Of a stretch of DNA of 64,000 nucleotides, positions 51,731 to 60,491 are shown one piece after another. The DNA is from CALKJU01 sp046349355. GTDB lineage: Bacteria > Pseudomonadota > Alphaproteobacteria > Geminicoccales > Geminicoccaceae. The notes beneath the pieces were generated by a model that worked only from the letters and a program-made list of their open reading frames with translations, did no database searches and was not told the DNA's origin. The first letter of the stretch is position 1; the number at the start of each line of letters is the position of its first letter. The stretch spans positions 1 through 64,000 of the forward strand of contig JAXMCM010000023.1 in the NCBI GenBank assembly GCA_046349355.1, read 5' to 3'. A program made the translations under genes and the position numbers.

Positions 51731-52323
51731 CGCACCTCTCGGTCAGAGCGGCCGAGCGACCTGATGCCCTCACCGGCCGACCACCTTGGCCAGCGGCCGT
51801 GCGCCGGTCGCCTGTCCGCCGCATGCCGATCCGCGTCCGCACCCTCGACGCCGCCGAGGCTGCCCGCCGCCGACCTCGCCGCCATCCTCGACTGCGTCGA
51901 ACGCCTCGGTCAGCATGGCCCTCGCCCGCGCACGGCCCGGCTTCTGGCGCAAGGTCGCCGACGGGGTGGCCGCGGGCGGACGCATCCTGCTGGTCGCCGA
52001 GGACGGCCGGGGCCGCTGGCTGGGCACCGTCCAGCTGGTCCTCGACCTGCCCGAGAACCAGCCGCACCGCGCCGACCTCGCCAAGATGCTGGTGCTGCGC
52101 GGCCGCCGGCAGGGTGTCGGCGCTGATGCAGGCCGCCGAGACCGCCGCCCGCGCCGCCGGCCGGACGCTGCTCGTGCTCGACACCGCCTCGGCCGAGGCC
52201 GAGCGGCTCTACGCCCGCGCCGGCTGGCAGCGCGTCGGCGTCATCCCCGACTATGCGCTGAACCCGGACGGCAGCTTCTGCGACACCGTCCTCTACTACA
52301 GGAAGCTCGACCCGGAAGGTTGA
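51731..52323 (+). pseudogene. GNAT acetyltransferase copy 2, partial duplicate with deletions
   Basis: This is a second copy of the XRE-cupin end and GNAT gene. Bases 51941-52100 are identical by eye to 51071-51230 (160 bases, offset 870). Upstream (51731-51940) the copy is ragged, with many short deletions relative to 50790-51070 and few substitutions. A few more small deletions occur at about 52101-52125, which shift the frame. From about 52125 the normal GNAT C terminus follows (LMQAAETAARAAGRTLLVLDT, AERLYARAGWQRVGVIPDYAL, FCDTVLYYRKLDP). Joining the N terminus of copy 1 to this C terminus restores a complete enzyme of about 170 residues. Confidence 0.8.
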
Positions 52324-52381
52324 CTTTCGTCCTATGCATGGGCGATAACCGGCGGCAGCTCTCAACCAACGGTTATCCGCC

Positions 52382-53071
52382 ATGCCGCTCGATCCCTCCC
52401 CGCTCCAGGCCGAGGCCTCGCGTCGCAACGGCGCCCGCTCGCAGGGCCCTGTCAGCAGCGAGGGCAAGGCCCGCTCCTCGCTGAACGCCACCCGCCACGG
52501 CCTGACCGCGCGCACCCTCGACCTCACCGAGGCCGAGACCGAGGCCGCCCGCGTGCTGCGCGACGGGCTGCTGACCCGCTTCCTGATCTGCGATGCCGTC
52601 GAGATGTCGGCGCTCGAGGCCTTCGTCATGGCCGAGCTCAAGCTGCGGCGCATCGACGGGCTGGAGATGGAGGCGGTGCGCAGCGACGCCGAGGGCGTCC
52701 GCCTGCGGATCCTCGACCGCTACCGCGGCCGCATCGTCCGCGACCACGAGCGGGCCGAGCGCCGGCTGATGCAGCTGGTCGAGACCCGCCCGGTGCATGG
52801 CGACGTCAACGCGGCCCAGCTCCGCTTCCTCGCCGACCTGATGGACGCGGCCGCCGCGGCGGCGTCGGACGAACCCGAGGCCGGAGCCCCGCCCCCCGGC
52901 GAGCCGGCGGACGAGGAGGGCCCGAGCCTCGCCGAGATGGTCGCGGCCTGGCGACGGAACGAACCCGAGCCGGCGGCTGCCGCCGCCCCGCAGCGCCCGC
53001 TCAACCGCCACGAACGGCGCCGCATGGAGCGGCTGGCCCGCAAGGGCGGCTGGCAGCCGCCCGCCGCCTGA
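52382..53071 (+). CDS. Hypothetical protein with NA-HG N-terminal motif
   Basis: A 229-residue hydrophilic protein. The N terminus (SRRNGARSQGPVSSEGKARSSLNATRHGL, quoted here as RNGARSQGP and KARSSLNATRHGL) matches a widespread uncharacterised family with the pattern GPxSxxGKxxSSxNAxxHGL. A helical middle follows, then an acidic Pro-rich linker (about 165-190) and a basic tail RHERRRMERLARK. It may bind nucleic acid. ATG 52382. It converges with the Hfq-like gene. Confidence 0.75.
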   Translation: MPLDPSPLQAEASRRNGARSQGPVSSEGKARSSLNATRHGLTARTLDLTEAETEAARVLRDGLLTRFLICDAVEMSALEAFVMAELKLRRIDGLEMEAVRSDAEGVRLRILDRYRGRIVRDHERAERRLMQLVETRPVHGDVNAAQLRFLADLMDAAAAAASDEPEAGAPPPGEPADEEGPSLAEMVAAWRRNEPEPAAAAAPQRPLNRHERRRMERLARKGGWQPPAA

Positions 53072-53074
53072 GGC

Positions 53075-53413
53075 TTAGGTCGGGTCGGGAGCGCCTGGCA
53101 GGATCACCGCGATCGCGTTCTTGTAGACCAGCTGCTCGTTCGCATCGCGGCTGACGAGGATGGTGTCGCGGTCGTAGGCGGTGATCACGCCCTGCAGCTT
53201 GACCCCGTTGACGAGGAAGATCGTCACCGGCGTGCGGCTGTTGCGCAGCTGGCGCAGGAAGCGGTCCTGCAGCTGTCCCGTCGCGAAGTCGGCGACGAGC
53301 AGGCGGGAGGCCTCGGCCACCGGCAGGCGCGCCACCCCGGGCGCCGCCGCCAGGACCGGTGTCGCCAGCATCACGCCCGTCAGGGCCCCGACGAGCCAGG
53401 TTCCCAGCCGCAT
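53075..53413 (-). CDS. Hfq-like protein with predicted signal peptide
   Basis: A 112-residue protein. Residues 1-23 look like a Sec signal (MRLGTWLVGALTGVMLATPVL, AxA cleavage). Residues about 48-107 match Hfq: LQDRFLRQLRN, PVTIFLVNGVKLQGVI, then QLVYKNAIAVILP. Aligned to E. coli Hfq, Gln8, Asp9, Lys31 and Lys56 are kept, but Tyr25 is Phe, Gln41 is Arg, Phe42 is Asp and His57 is Asn, with one extra residue between strands 3 and 4. The ATG at 53413 has GGAGGAT six bases upstream. In-frame GTGs at codons 27 and 32 could give a cytoplasmic form but have no visible Shine-Dalgarno. The gene lies 92 bases after oppF, same strand. Confidence 0.82.
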   Translation of the reverse strand: MRLGTWLVGALTGVMLATPVLAAAPGVARLPVAEASRLLVADFATGQLQDRFLRQLRNSRTPVTIFLVNGVKLQGVITAYDRDTILVSRDANEQLVYKNAIAVILPGAPDPT

Positions 53414-53504
53414 CGCCCGATCCTCCCGCGTTGTCGGCGCCGCCTCCGGGCGCCGTTGCGGCGGCACTGTGTCCGCCTCCGAGGCTACCCGCAAGCGCCG
53501 CGGC

Positions 53505-54497
53505 TCAGGGCGATGCGTACCGCCAGTGGTGGCAGGCGACGATCTGGCCCTCGCCCACCCGCTCGACCGGCGGCACCTCGGCGGCGCAGATCGCGGTGGT
53601 GCGCGGACAGCGGGTGCGGAAGACGCAGCCCGAGGGCGGATTGAGCGGCGACGGCAGGTCGCCCTGCAGGACGATGCGCTGCTTGCGCCGCTCGAGCGCC
53701 GGGTCGGGGATCGGCACGGCCGAGATCAGCGCCTGGGTGTAGGGGTGCAGCGGGCGGGCGTAGAGGCTGTCGCGGTCGGCCAGCTCGACCATGCGGCCGA
53801 GGTAGAGCACCATGATCCGCCGGCTGATGTGGCGGACCACGGCGAGGTTGTGGCTGATGAAGATCAGCGCCGTGCCGAGCTCGTCCTGCAGCTGCATCAG
53901 CAGGTTGATGATCTGCGCCTGGATCGAGACGTCCAGCGCCGAGACCGGCTCGTCGCAGACCACCAGCCGCGGCCGCAGGATCATCGCCCGGGCGATGCCG
54001 ATGCGCTGGCACTGGCCGCCCGAGAACTCGTGCGGGTAGCGGTTGATCATCTGCGGCAGCAGGCCGACCTGGCGGAGCATCTCCTGGACCCGCTCGCGCA
54101 CCTCGGCACGGCCGAGCCCCGGCTCGAAGGTGCGCAGCGGCTCGGCGATGCTCTCGCCGATCGGCATGCGCGGATCGAGGCTGGCCAGCGGATCCTGGAA
54201 GACGATCTGCAGGTCGCGGCGCTTGCGGCGCAGCGCCTCGGGGTCGAGACCGACGAGGTCGTCGCCCAGCCACAGCACCCGGCCGGCGGTCGGCCGGATC
54301 AGCTGCAGCACGGCCCGGCCGAGGGTGGACTTGCCGCAGCCGCTCTCGCCGACCACGCCCAGGGTCTCGCCGGGCTCGAGGTCGAAGCTGACGCCGTCGA
54401 CCGCGCGCAGCGGCAGGTAGCGCCGCCGCAGCACGCCGCCGACCGGGATCGGGAAGTGGACCCTGACGTCCTGGACGCGCAGGAGCGGCGGGATCAC
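53505..54497 (-). CDS. oppF: Oligopeptide/dipeptide importer ATPase OppF
   Basis: A 330-residue ATPase: Walker A GESGCGKST, signature FSGGQCQR, Walker B LVVCDEPVSALD, and the C-terminal oligopeptide-importer extension with the Cys-rich CVFRTRCPRTTAIC motif that holds an iron-sulfur cluster in this group. GTG 54497 overlaps the oppD stop (GTGA). Last gene of the A-B-C-D-F operon. Confidence 0.93.
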   Translation of the reverse strand: MIPPLLRVQDVRVHFPIPVGGVLRRRYLPLRAVDGVSFDLEPGETLGVVGESGCGKSTLGRAVLQLIRPTAGRVLWLGDDLVGLDPEALRRKRRDLQIVFQDPLASLDPRMPIGESIAEPLRTFEPGLGRAEVRERVQEMLRQVGLLPQMINRYPHEFSGGQCQRIGIARAMILRPRLVVCDEPVSALDVSIQAQIINLLMQLQDELGTALIFISHNLAVVRHISRRIMVLYLGRMVELADRDSLYARPLHPYTQALISAVPIPDPALERRKQRIVLQGDLPSPLNPPSGCVFRTRCPRTTAICAAEVPPVERVGEGQIVACHHWRYASP

Positions 54498-55501
54498 GGG
54501 ACGGCCTCGAGGTGGCAGGCCTTGGCGCCGCCGCCGGGCAGCGGCCGCAGCGCCGGGCGGCTGGCGAGGCAGGCGTCGAAGGCGAAGCCGCAGCGGTCGC
54601 TGAAGCTGCAGCCCGGCGGCAGCGCCTGCAGGTTCGGCGGCTGGCCGGCGATGGCGGTGAGCCGGTCGGCGTGCGCCCCGTCGAGCCGCGGCATCGAGGC
54701 CAGCAGGCCCCGGGTGTAGGGATGCTGCGGCCGGTGGAAGATGGCCTCGACCGTGCCGGTCTCGACCACCCGGCCGGCGTACATGACCAGCACCCGGTCG
54801 CACAGCCCGGCGACCACGCCGAGGTCGTGGGTGATCAGCGCGATGGCCATGCCGAGCTCGCGCTTGAGCCGGGCCAGCAGCTCGAGGATCTGCGCCTGCA
54901 CGGTGACGTCGAGCGCCGTCGTCGGCTCGTCGGCGATCAAGAGGTCGGGCTCGCACAAAAGCGCCATGGCGATCATCGCCCGCTGGCGCATGCCGCCCGA
55001 GAACTCGTGCGGGTACATGTCGATGCGCCGGGCGGCCTCGGGGATGCCCACCAGCTCCAGCATGGCGATCGCCCGCTGCCGCGCCTCGGCCTCGCTCTGC
55101 CCCTGGTGGCGGACCAGCACCTCGGTCAGCTGCCGGCCGATCCGCAGGTAGGGGTTGAGCGCCGTCATCGGGTCCTGGAAGATCATCGACAGGCTGACGC
55201 CGCGCACCTTGTCGAGCCGGGCCGGGGCCAGGTTGAGGATCTCCTCGCCGTTCAGCCGCACCGAGCCGGTGCTGCGGCCGTTGCGGGCGAGCAGGCCCAT
55301 CACCGCCATGAACACCTGGGTCTTGCCCGAGCCGCTCTCGCCGACGATGCCGAGGCTCTCGCCCCGGGCGATGGCGAAGCTGACCGCGTCGGCCGCCACC
55401 ACCTCGTCGCCGTCGGCCAGGGCGAAGCGGGTGGTCAGGTCCCTGACCTCGAGCACCGGCCCCGCCGGCGCGGGCTCAGCGGTCCTTGGGGTCGAGCGCA
55501 T
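54494..55501 (-). CDS. oppD: Oligopeptide/dipeptide importer ATPase OppD
   Basis: A 335-residue ATPase: Walker A GESGSGKT, signature FSGGMRQR, Walker B LLIADEPTTALD, switch His in LITHDLGVVAG, and the C-terminal CSFSDRCGFAFDAC cysteine motif. Its start lies 26 bases inside the 3' end of oppC. It pairs with OppF as a heterodimer to power peptide import. Confidence 0.93.
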   Translation of the reverse strand: MRSTPRTAEPAPAGPVLEVRDLTTRFALADGDEVVAADAVSFAIARGESLGIVGESGSGKTQVFMAVMGLLARNGRSTGSVRLNGEEILNLAPARLDKVRGVSLSMIFQDPMTALNPYLRIGRQLTEVLVRHQGQSEAEARQRAIAMLELVGIPEAARRIDMYPHEFSGGMRQRAMIAMALLCEPDLLIADEPTTALDVTVQAQILELLARLKRELGMAIALITHDLGVVAGLCDRVLVMYAGRVVETGTVEAIFHRPQHPYTRGLLASMPRLDGAHADRLTAIAGQPPNLQALPPGCSFSDRCGFAFDACLASRPALRPLPGGGAKACHLEAVP

Positions 55502-56378
55502 CGCGCAGGCCGTCGCCCAGGAAGTTGAAGCAGAACAGCGTCACCGCGAGGAACAGGGCCGGGAACACCAGCATCCAGGGAGCGCTCTCCATCTGCCCCG
55601 CCCCTTCCGAGATCAGCACCCCCCAGGAGGTGTAGGGCTCCTGCACGCCGAGGCCGAGAAAGGACAGGAAGCTCTCGGTCATGATGACCTCGGGCACGGT
55701 CAGGGTGACGAACACGATCACCGGCCCCAGCACGTTGGGGACGACGTGGCGCAGGATGATCCGCGAGGTCGGCACGCCCGCGGCCCTTGCCGCCTCGATG
55801 TACTCCTTGCGCTTCACCGACAGGGTCTGGCCGCGGACGATCCGCGCCATGGTCAGCCACTCGACGGCGCCGATGGCGAGGAACACCAGGACGATGTTCC
55901 GCCCGAACACGACCATCAGGATGATGACGAAGAACATGAACGGCAGCGAGTAGAGGATGTCGACGAAGCGCATCATCAGCTCGTCGACCTTGCCGCCGAG
56001 GAAGCCGGCGGTGGCGCCGTAGATCACGCCGATGACGAGGCTGACCAGCGTCGCCGCGACGCCGACCGCCAGCGAGACGCGCGCGCCGTAGAGGCAGCGG
56101 ATGAACAGGTCGCGGCCGTTGTTGTCGGTGCCGAACCAGTGGGCGTTGGCGAAGTCGGGCGGCATCCCGATCTGGTCCCAGTAGACCTCGTCGAAGGGGT
56201 GCGGGCTGAGCCACGGGGCGAAGATCGCCGCCAGCGTGATCAGGGCGAGGATCACCAGCGAGACCACCGCCGCCTTGTTGCGGAACAGGCGGGCCCGCGC
56301 GTCCTGCCAGAGCGAGCGGCCGCTGACCTCGGCGAACGGGGCGAGGCGGTCCTGGCCGCCGAGTGCCGGGATCGCCAT
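55476..56378 (-). CDS. oppC: Oligopeptide importer permease OppC
   Basis: A 300-residue permease with the OppC N-terminal extension (LWQDARARLFRNKAAVVSL) and five or six helices. The substrate-type signature HWFGTDNNGRDLFIRCLYGARVSL and the EAA loop EYIEAARAAGVPTSRIILRHVVPN are clear. ATG 56378 shares a base with the oppB stop. Confidence 0.93.
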   Translation of the reverse strand: MAIPALGGQDRLAPFAEVSGRSLWQDARARLFRNKAAVVSLVILALITLAAIFAPWLSPHPFDEVYWDQIGMPPDFANAHWFGTDNNGRDLFIRCLYGARVSLAVGVAATLVSLVIGVIYGATAGFLGGKVDELMMRFVDILYSLPFMFFVIILMVVFGRNIVLVFLAIGAVEWLTMARIVRGQTLSVKRKEYIEAARAAGVPTSRIILRHVVPNVLGPVIVFVTLTVPEVIMTESFLSFLGLGVQEPYTSWGVLISEGAGQMESAPWMLVFPALFLAVTLFCFNFLGDGLRDALDPKDR

Positions 56379-57301
56379 CAGTCGGCCTTCACCTTGGGAT
56401 CGAGCAGCCCGTAGATCACGTCGACGACGAGGTTGAGGGTGATGATCAGCGCCGCGTAGACCACGACCACGCCCATCACCACGGTGTAGTCGCGGTCCAG
56501 CGCCGCCTGGACGAAGTAGCGGCCGATGCCGGGGATGCTGAAGATGCTCTCGACCACCACCGAGCCGGTCAGCAGCGCCGCGGTCATCGGCCCGAGATAG
56601 GAGACGACCGGCAGGAGCGCGCCGCGCAGGGCGTGGCGCAGCACCACCAGCCGCTCGCCCAGGCCTTTCGCACGGGCGGTGCGGACATGGTTGGCGTGCA
56701 GCTGCTCGATCATCGAGCCGCGCACCAGCCGGGCGACGCGGGCCACCTGCGGCAGGGCCAGCGCCAGCACCGGCAGGACGATGAACTGCGGCGCCCCGCC
56801 GCCCCAGCCGCCGGCCGGCAGCCAGCCGAGGATCACCGCGAACACCAGGGTCAGCAGCGGCGCCATCACGAAGTTGGGGATGGCGATGCCGACCATCGCC
56901 GTCGACATCACGAGGTAGTCGACGAGGCTGTTCTGGCGCAGGGCGGCGGTGATGCCGGCGGCGAGCCCCAGCGCCGTCGCCAGCAGCACGGCAAGCCCGC
57001 CGACCTTGAAGCTCGCCGGTGCCCCCGACGCCAGCAGCTCGCCGACGGTGAAGTCCTTGGTCCGGTAGGACGGCCCGAAGTCGAGGCGCAGGAGGCCGCC
57101 GACATAGCGCAGGTACTGCTGCACCAGCGGCTCGTCGAGGTGATAGGCCTTCTCGATGTTGCGCATGATCTCGGGCGGGATGGGCCGTTCCTGGTCGAAC
57201 GGCCCGCCCGGGGCCAGGCGCATCATGAAGAAGCTCAGCGTGACGACCAGGAACAGCGTCGGGATCGCCGTCGCCAGCCGGCGCAGGATGTGCCGGCCCA
57301 T
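56378..57301 (-). CDS. oppB: Oligopeptide importer permease OppB
   Basis: A 307-residue permease of OppB type: N-terminal ILRRLATAIPTLFLVVTLSFFMMRLAPGGPFD and EAA loop QLHANHVRTARAKGLGERLVVLRHALR. Six helices expected. ATG 57301 lies 21 bases after the oppA stop. One transporter with the adjacent genes. Confidence 0.93.
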   Translation of the reverse strand: MGRHILRRLATAIPTLFLVVTLSFFMMRLAPGGPFDQERPIPPEIMRNIEKAYHLDEPLVQQYLRYVGGLLRLDFGPSYRTKDFTVGELLASGAPASFKVGGLAVLLATALGLAAGITAALRQNSLVDYLVMSTAMVGIAIPNFVMAPLLTLVFAVILGWLPAGGWGGGAPQFIVLPVLALALPQVARVARLVRGSMIEQLHANHVRTARAKGLGERLVVLRHALRGALLPVVSYLGPMTAALLTGSVVVESIFSIPGIGRYFVQAALDRDYTVVMGVVVVYAALIITLNLVVDVIYGLLDPKVKAD

Positions 57302-57322
57302 GGCCGGCTCACCCCGGCTTCG

Positions 57323-58933
57323 TCAGCCTTCCTTGATCGACATCCAGCGCGCCCGGTGGGTGTGCTTGGCGTTGTCGACGTAGCCCTCGAGCTTCTGCGA
57401 CACGAGCGCCTTGGAGACGTAGTAGTAGATCGGCAGCCAGGCGTTCTGGCCCATCGCGATCTCCTCGGCGTCCTTCATCATCGCCATGCGCGCCGCCTGG
57501 TCCTTGGTCAGGCCCTGGTCGGTCATCAGCTTGTCGAACTCGGGATTGCTGTAGCGGCCGTAGTTCTGCACGCCCGTGCGCGTCTCGAGCAGGTAGAGGA
57601 AGTTCTGCGGGTCGTTGTAGTCCGCCACCCAGGCGGCGCGGGCGACGTCGAAGTCGTTCTGCTTGAGCGTGTCGTAGTGGACCTTGACCTCGCGGTTGAC
57701 CAGCTCGGCCTGCACGCCCAGGGCCTTCCACATCGACTGGATGGCGACCGCGATGCGCTTGTGGTTCTCGCTGGTGTTGTAGGCGAGCTCGACCTTCAGC
57801 GGGTTGTCCGGGCCGTAGCCGGCGTCGGCCAGCAGCGCCTTGGCCATGGCGACGCGCTCGGCGTAGGGCAGCGCCTTCCAGTCCGGCTCGTAGCCGACCC
57901 ACTCGCCGCCGGTGCCGGGCGGCACCACGCCGTAGGCCGGGACCTCGCCGGTCTTGAGCACCTTGTCGGTGATCGCGTCACGCTCGATCGCCATCGACAG
58001 CGCCTTGCGCACGCGCTCGTCGTCGAACGGCTTACGGTTGAAGTTGGTGACGTAGTAGTAGGTGCCGATATAGGGGGCGATCCGCGTCTCCGCGGGCAGC
58101 TCCTTGCGCAGGAAGTCGATCTGCTCGGACGCGAAGTCGTCCTGGAAGTCGATCTCGCCGGCGCGGAACCGCTTGGTCACCGCGTTGCGGTCCTCGTCCG
58201 GGTAGTAGATGACCTTGTCGATCTTGACGTTGGCGGCGTCGTAGAACTCCGGGTTCTTGACCGCCACGACCTGGGCGTGCGGGGTCCACTCGATGACCTT
58301 GTAGGGGCCGTTGCTGACGAAGTTGCCGGGCTTGATCCAGTCGGTGCCCAGCTTCTCGACCACGTGCTTGGGCACCGGGAAGGCGGTGTAGTGGGTCAGC
58401 AGCTCGAGGAAGTAGCCGGTCGGCCCCTCCAGCGTGATCTCCAGGGTCTTGGAATCCAGCGCCTTGACGCCGAGCTGGGTCTTGTCGGTGATCTTGCCGC
58501 TGTTGATCGCCTCGGCGTTCTTGATGGGATAGAGCAGCGAGGCGTACTCGGCGGCCAGGGCCGGGTCGAGGATGCGCTGGAACGAGAACACGAAGTCGTC
58601 GGCCGTCACCGGCTGGCCGTCGGACCACTTATGGTCGCGCAGCTTGAAGGTGTAGACGAGGCCGTCGTCGCTCACCGTCCAGCTCTCGGCGGCACCGGGG
58701 ATCGGATGCGCCGCGGCGTCGTCGGTGAGCAGCCCCATGAACTGGTCGCCGACGATGATGTTCTCCCAGGTCCCCGAGACGCCGTGCGGGTCGAGGGTCT
58801 TGGGCTCGCCCATGGTGGCGACGCGGTAGACCATCTCGGCGCTGGCCGAGGCGATCGACAGGAACGACGCCAGCGCCACGCCGGCGAGGGCGAGACAGCG
58901 GGTACGCAGGTGGCGTGTCGGTTTGGGTTGCAT
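57323..58933 (-). CDS. oppA: Oligopeptide-binding protein OppA
   Basis: A 536-residue SBP_bac_5 periplasmic peptide-binding protein with a Sec signal (about residues 1-32, ASA-E cleavage). Diagnostic segments are ATMGEPKTLDPHGVSGTWE, the FSFQRILDPA helix and NGPYKVIEWTP. It captures oligopeptides or similar ligands and delivers them to OppBC. It is the first gene of the operon and is divergent from the OmpA-like gene across a 179-base region. Confidence 0.92.
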   Translation of the reverse strand: MQPKPTRHLRTRCLALAGVALASFLSIASASAEMVYRVATMGEPKTLDPHGVSGTWENIIVGDQFMGLLTDDAAAHPIPGAAESWTVSDDGLVYTFKLRDHKWSDGQPVTADDFVFSFQRILDPALAAEYASLLYPIKNAEAINSGKITDKTQLGVKALDSKTLEITLEGPTGYFLELLTHYTAFPVPKHVVEKLGTDWIKPGNFVSNGPYKVIEWTPHAQVVAVKNPEFYDAANVKIDKVIYYPDEDRNAVTKRFRAGEIDFQDDFASEQIDFLRKELPAETRIAPYIGTYYYVTNFNRKPFDDERVRKALSMAIERDAITDKVLKTGEVPAYGVVPPGTGGEWVGYEPDWKALPYAERVAMAKALLADAGYGPDNPLKVELAYNTSENHKRIAVAIQSMWKALGVQAELVNREVKVHYDTLKQNDFDVARAAWVADYNDPQNFLYLLETRTGVQNYGRYSNPEFDKLMTDQGLTKDQAARMAMMKDAEEIAMGQNAWLPIYYYVSKALVSQKLEGYVDNAKHTHRARWMSIKEG

Positions 58934-59112
58934 GGGGCCTCCTCCATCGGATGCGCGTCAGCGACAGCACATGACGCTGCAGGTCGCGTTGCCTCGACCC
59001 TATGCGCGCGGGAGGGGAGCGGCAACGCGGATTCCGCGGGCGCCCGCGCTCGGCGCTTGCCCGGCCGCTGCCGCTGCCTATCCTGCGACCCCGGCATGGC
59101 GCACGAGAACGC

Positions 59113-60471
59113 ATGATGGCTCGCAGAGGAGGCCCGCCGGCCGCCGCGCTCGCGGTGGCCCTGACGCTGCTGCTCGGCCCGGCGGCGTCGGCGCAGGAGG
59201 CCGCCCAGCCGACCGCCGGAACGCCGGCCGCCCCCGCCCCAGCCCCTGTCGAGGACGCCGCGGCGCTGATCGCGCGCATGGAAGCGCGGCTGAAGCAGCT
59301 CGACGAGTCGACGAAGCAGCGCGACGAGGCGCTGAAGTACCTGCAGGAGCAGGTCTCGGCGGCGCAGGGTGCGATCAACGGCGGGGCGACCGCGACGACC
59401 GCGCTGCGCGAGGGTGCCGCCCAGCTGAGCTCGCGGCTCGACGAGGTCGCCGCCGAGCGCGACAAGCTGTCGTCGACCGTCAGCACCGGCGAGGCCACCA
59501 TTGGCGAGCTGCAGCGCCAGCTGGCCGTGCTGCAGCAGGAGGCCGCCGGCAGCAAGGCCGACGCCGCCGGCAAGGCCGCCGACGTCGCGCGGCTGGGCCA
59601 GCAGATCGCCGCGCTGGAGCAGCGCCTCGGCGAGACCGAGACCGCGCGCAAGCAGCTCGACGACGCCGTCGCCGCCGGCGAGGCCACCATCGGCGAGCTG
59701 CAGCGCCAGGTCGCCCGCCTCGGCGAGGAGATCGGGGCCGAGAAGGAGAGCAACCGCAAGCTCGCCGAGACGGTCGCCGAGCGCGACAGGCAGCTGGCCG
59801 ATCTCGGCGGGCAGCTCGACAACGGCAAGGCCGACGCCGCGGCCCGGGCCGCCGACGTCGCCCGGCTGACCGACGAAGTGGCGGCCCTGCGCGGCGAGCT
59901 CGAGCAGACCCGCTCGCAGCTGGCCGGCCGGGAGTCGACCGCCGCCGCGCAGGAGACGCAGATCGCCAGCCTCAGCGCCCAGCTCAAGCAGGCGCTGGAA
60001 AGCAAGATCGAGGAGCTTACCGGCTACCGCTCAGAGTTCTTCGGCCGGCTGCGCCAGGTGCTGGGCGACCAGGCCGGCATCGTCGTCGTCGGCGACCGCT
60101 TCGTCTTCCAGTCCGAGATCCTGTTCGACAGCGGCTCGGCCCAGCTCGGCCCCGAGGGCGAGGAGCAGCTGCGCCAGCTGGCCCGAACGCTGCAGGAGGT
60201 CGCCGCCACCATCCCGCCGGACATCGGCTGGATCCTGCGCGTCGACGGCCATACCGACCGGCTGCCGATCCGCGACGCGCCGTTCCGCAACAACTGGGAG
60301 CTGTCGGTCGAGCGGGCGCTGGCGGTGGTCGAGTTCCTCGTCCGCCAGGGCATCCCGCCCGACCGGCTGGCGGCGACCGGCTTCGGCGAGTACCAGCCGC
60401 TCGACCCCGCCGACGACGAGATCGCCTACCGCCGCAACCGGCGGATCGAGTTCAAGCTGACCGAACGCTGA
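59113..60471 (+). CDS. Coiled-coil OmpA-family peptidoglycan-binding protein
   Basis: A 452-residue exported protein: signal peptide (ALAVALTLLLGPAASAQ, cleavage near residue 25), a Pro/Ala linker, a long coiled coil (about 45-310) with internal repeats of the type GEATIGELQRQxAxL, and a C-terminal OmpA domain (about 320-452) with DGHTDRLPI and NNWELSVERALAVVEFLV and RRIEFKLT. It anchors to peptidoglycan and may span the periplasm. The same domain order occurs in the alphaproteobacterial MotB/OmpA-like proteins next to divergent transport genes. ATG 59113 or 59116 (adjacent Met codons). Confidence 0.9.
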   Translation: MMARRGGPPAAALAVALTLLLGPAASAQEAAQPTAGTPAAPAPAPVEDAAALIARMEARLKQLDESTKQRDEALKYLQEQVSAAQGAINGGATATTALREGAAQLSSRLDEVAAERDKLSSTVSTGEATIGELQRQLAVLQQEAAGSKADAAGKAADVARLGQQIAALEQRLGETETARKQLDDAVAAGEATIGELQRQVARLGEEIGAEKESNRKLAETVAERDRQLADLGGQLDNGKADAAARAADVARLTDEVAALRGELEQTRSQLAGRESTAAAQETQIASLSAQLKQALESKIEELTGYRSEFFGRLRQVLGDQAGIVVVGDRFVFQSEILFDSGSAQLGPEGEEQLRQLARTLQEVAATIPPDIGWILRVDGHTDRLPIRDAPFRNNWELSVERALAVVEFLVRQGIPPDRLAATGFGEYQPLDPADDEIAYRRNRRIEFKLTER

Positions 60472-60491
60472 CGCCGGAGGCCGTTGCCCGC

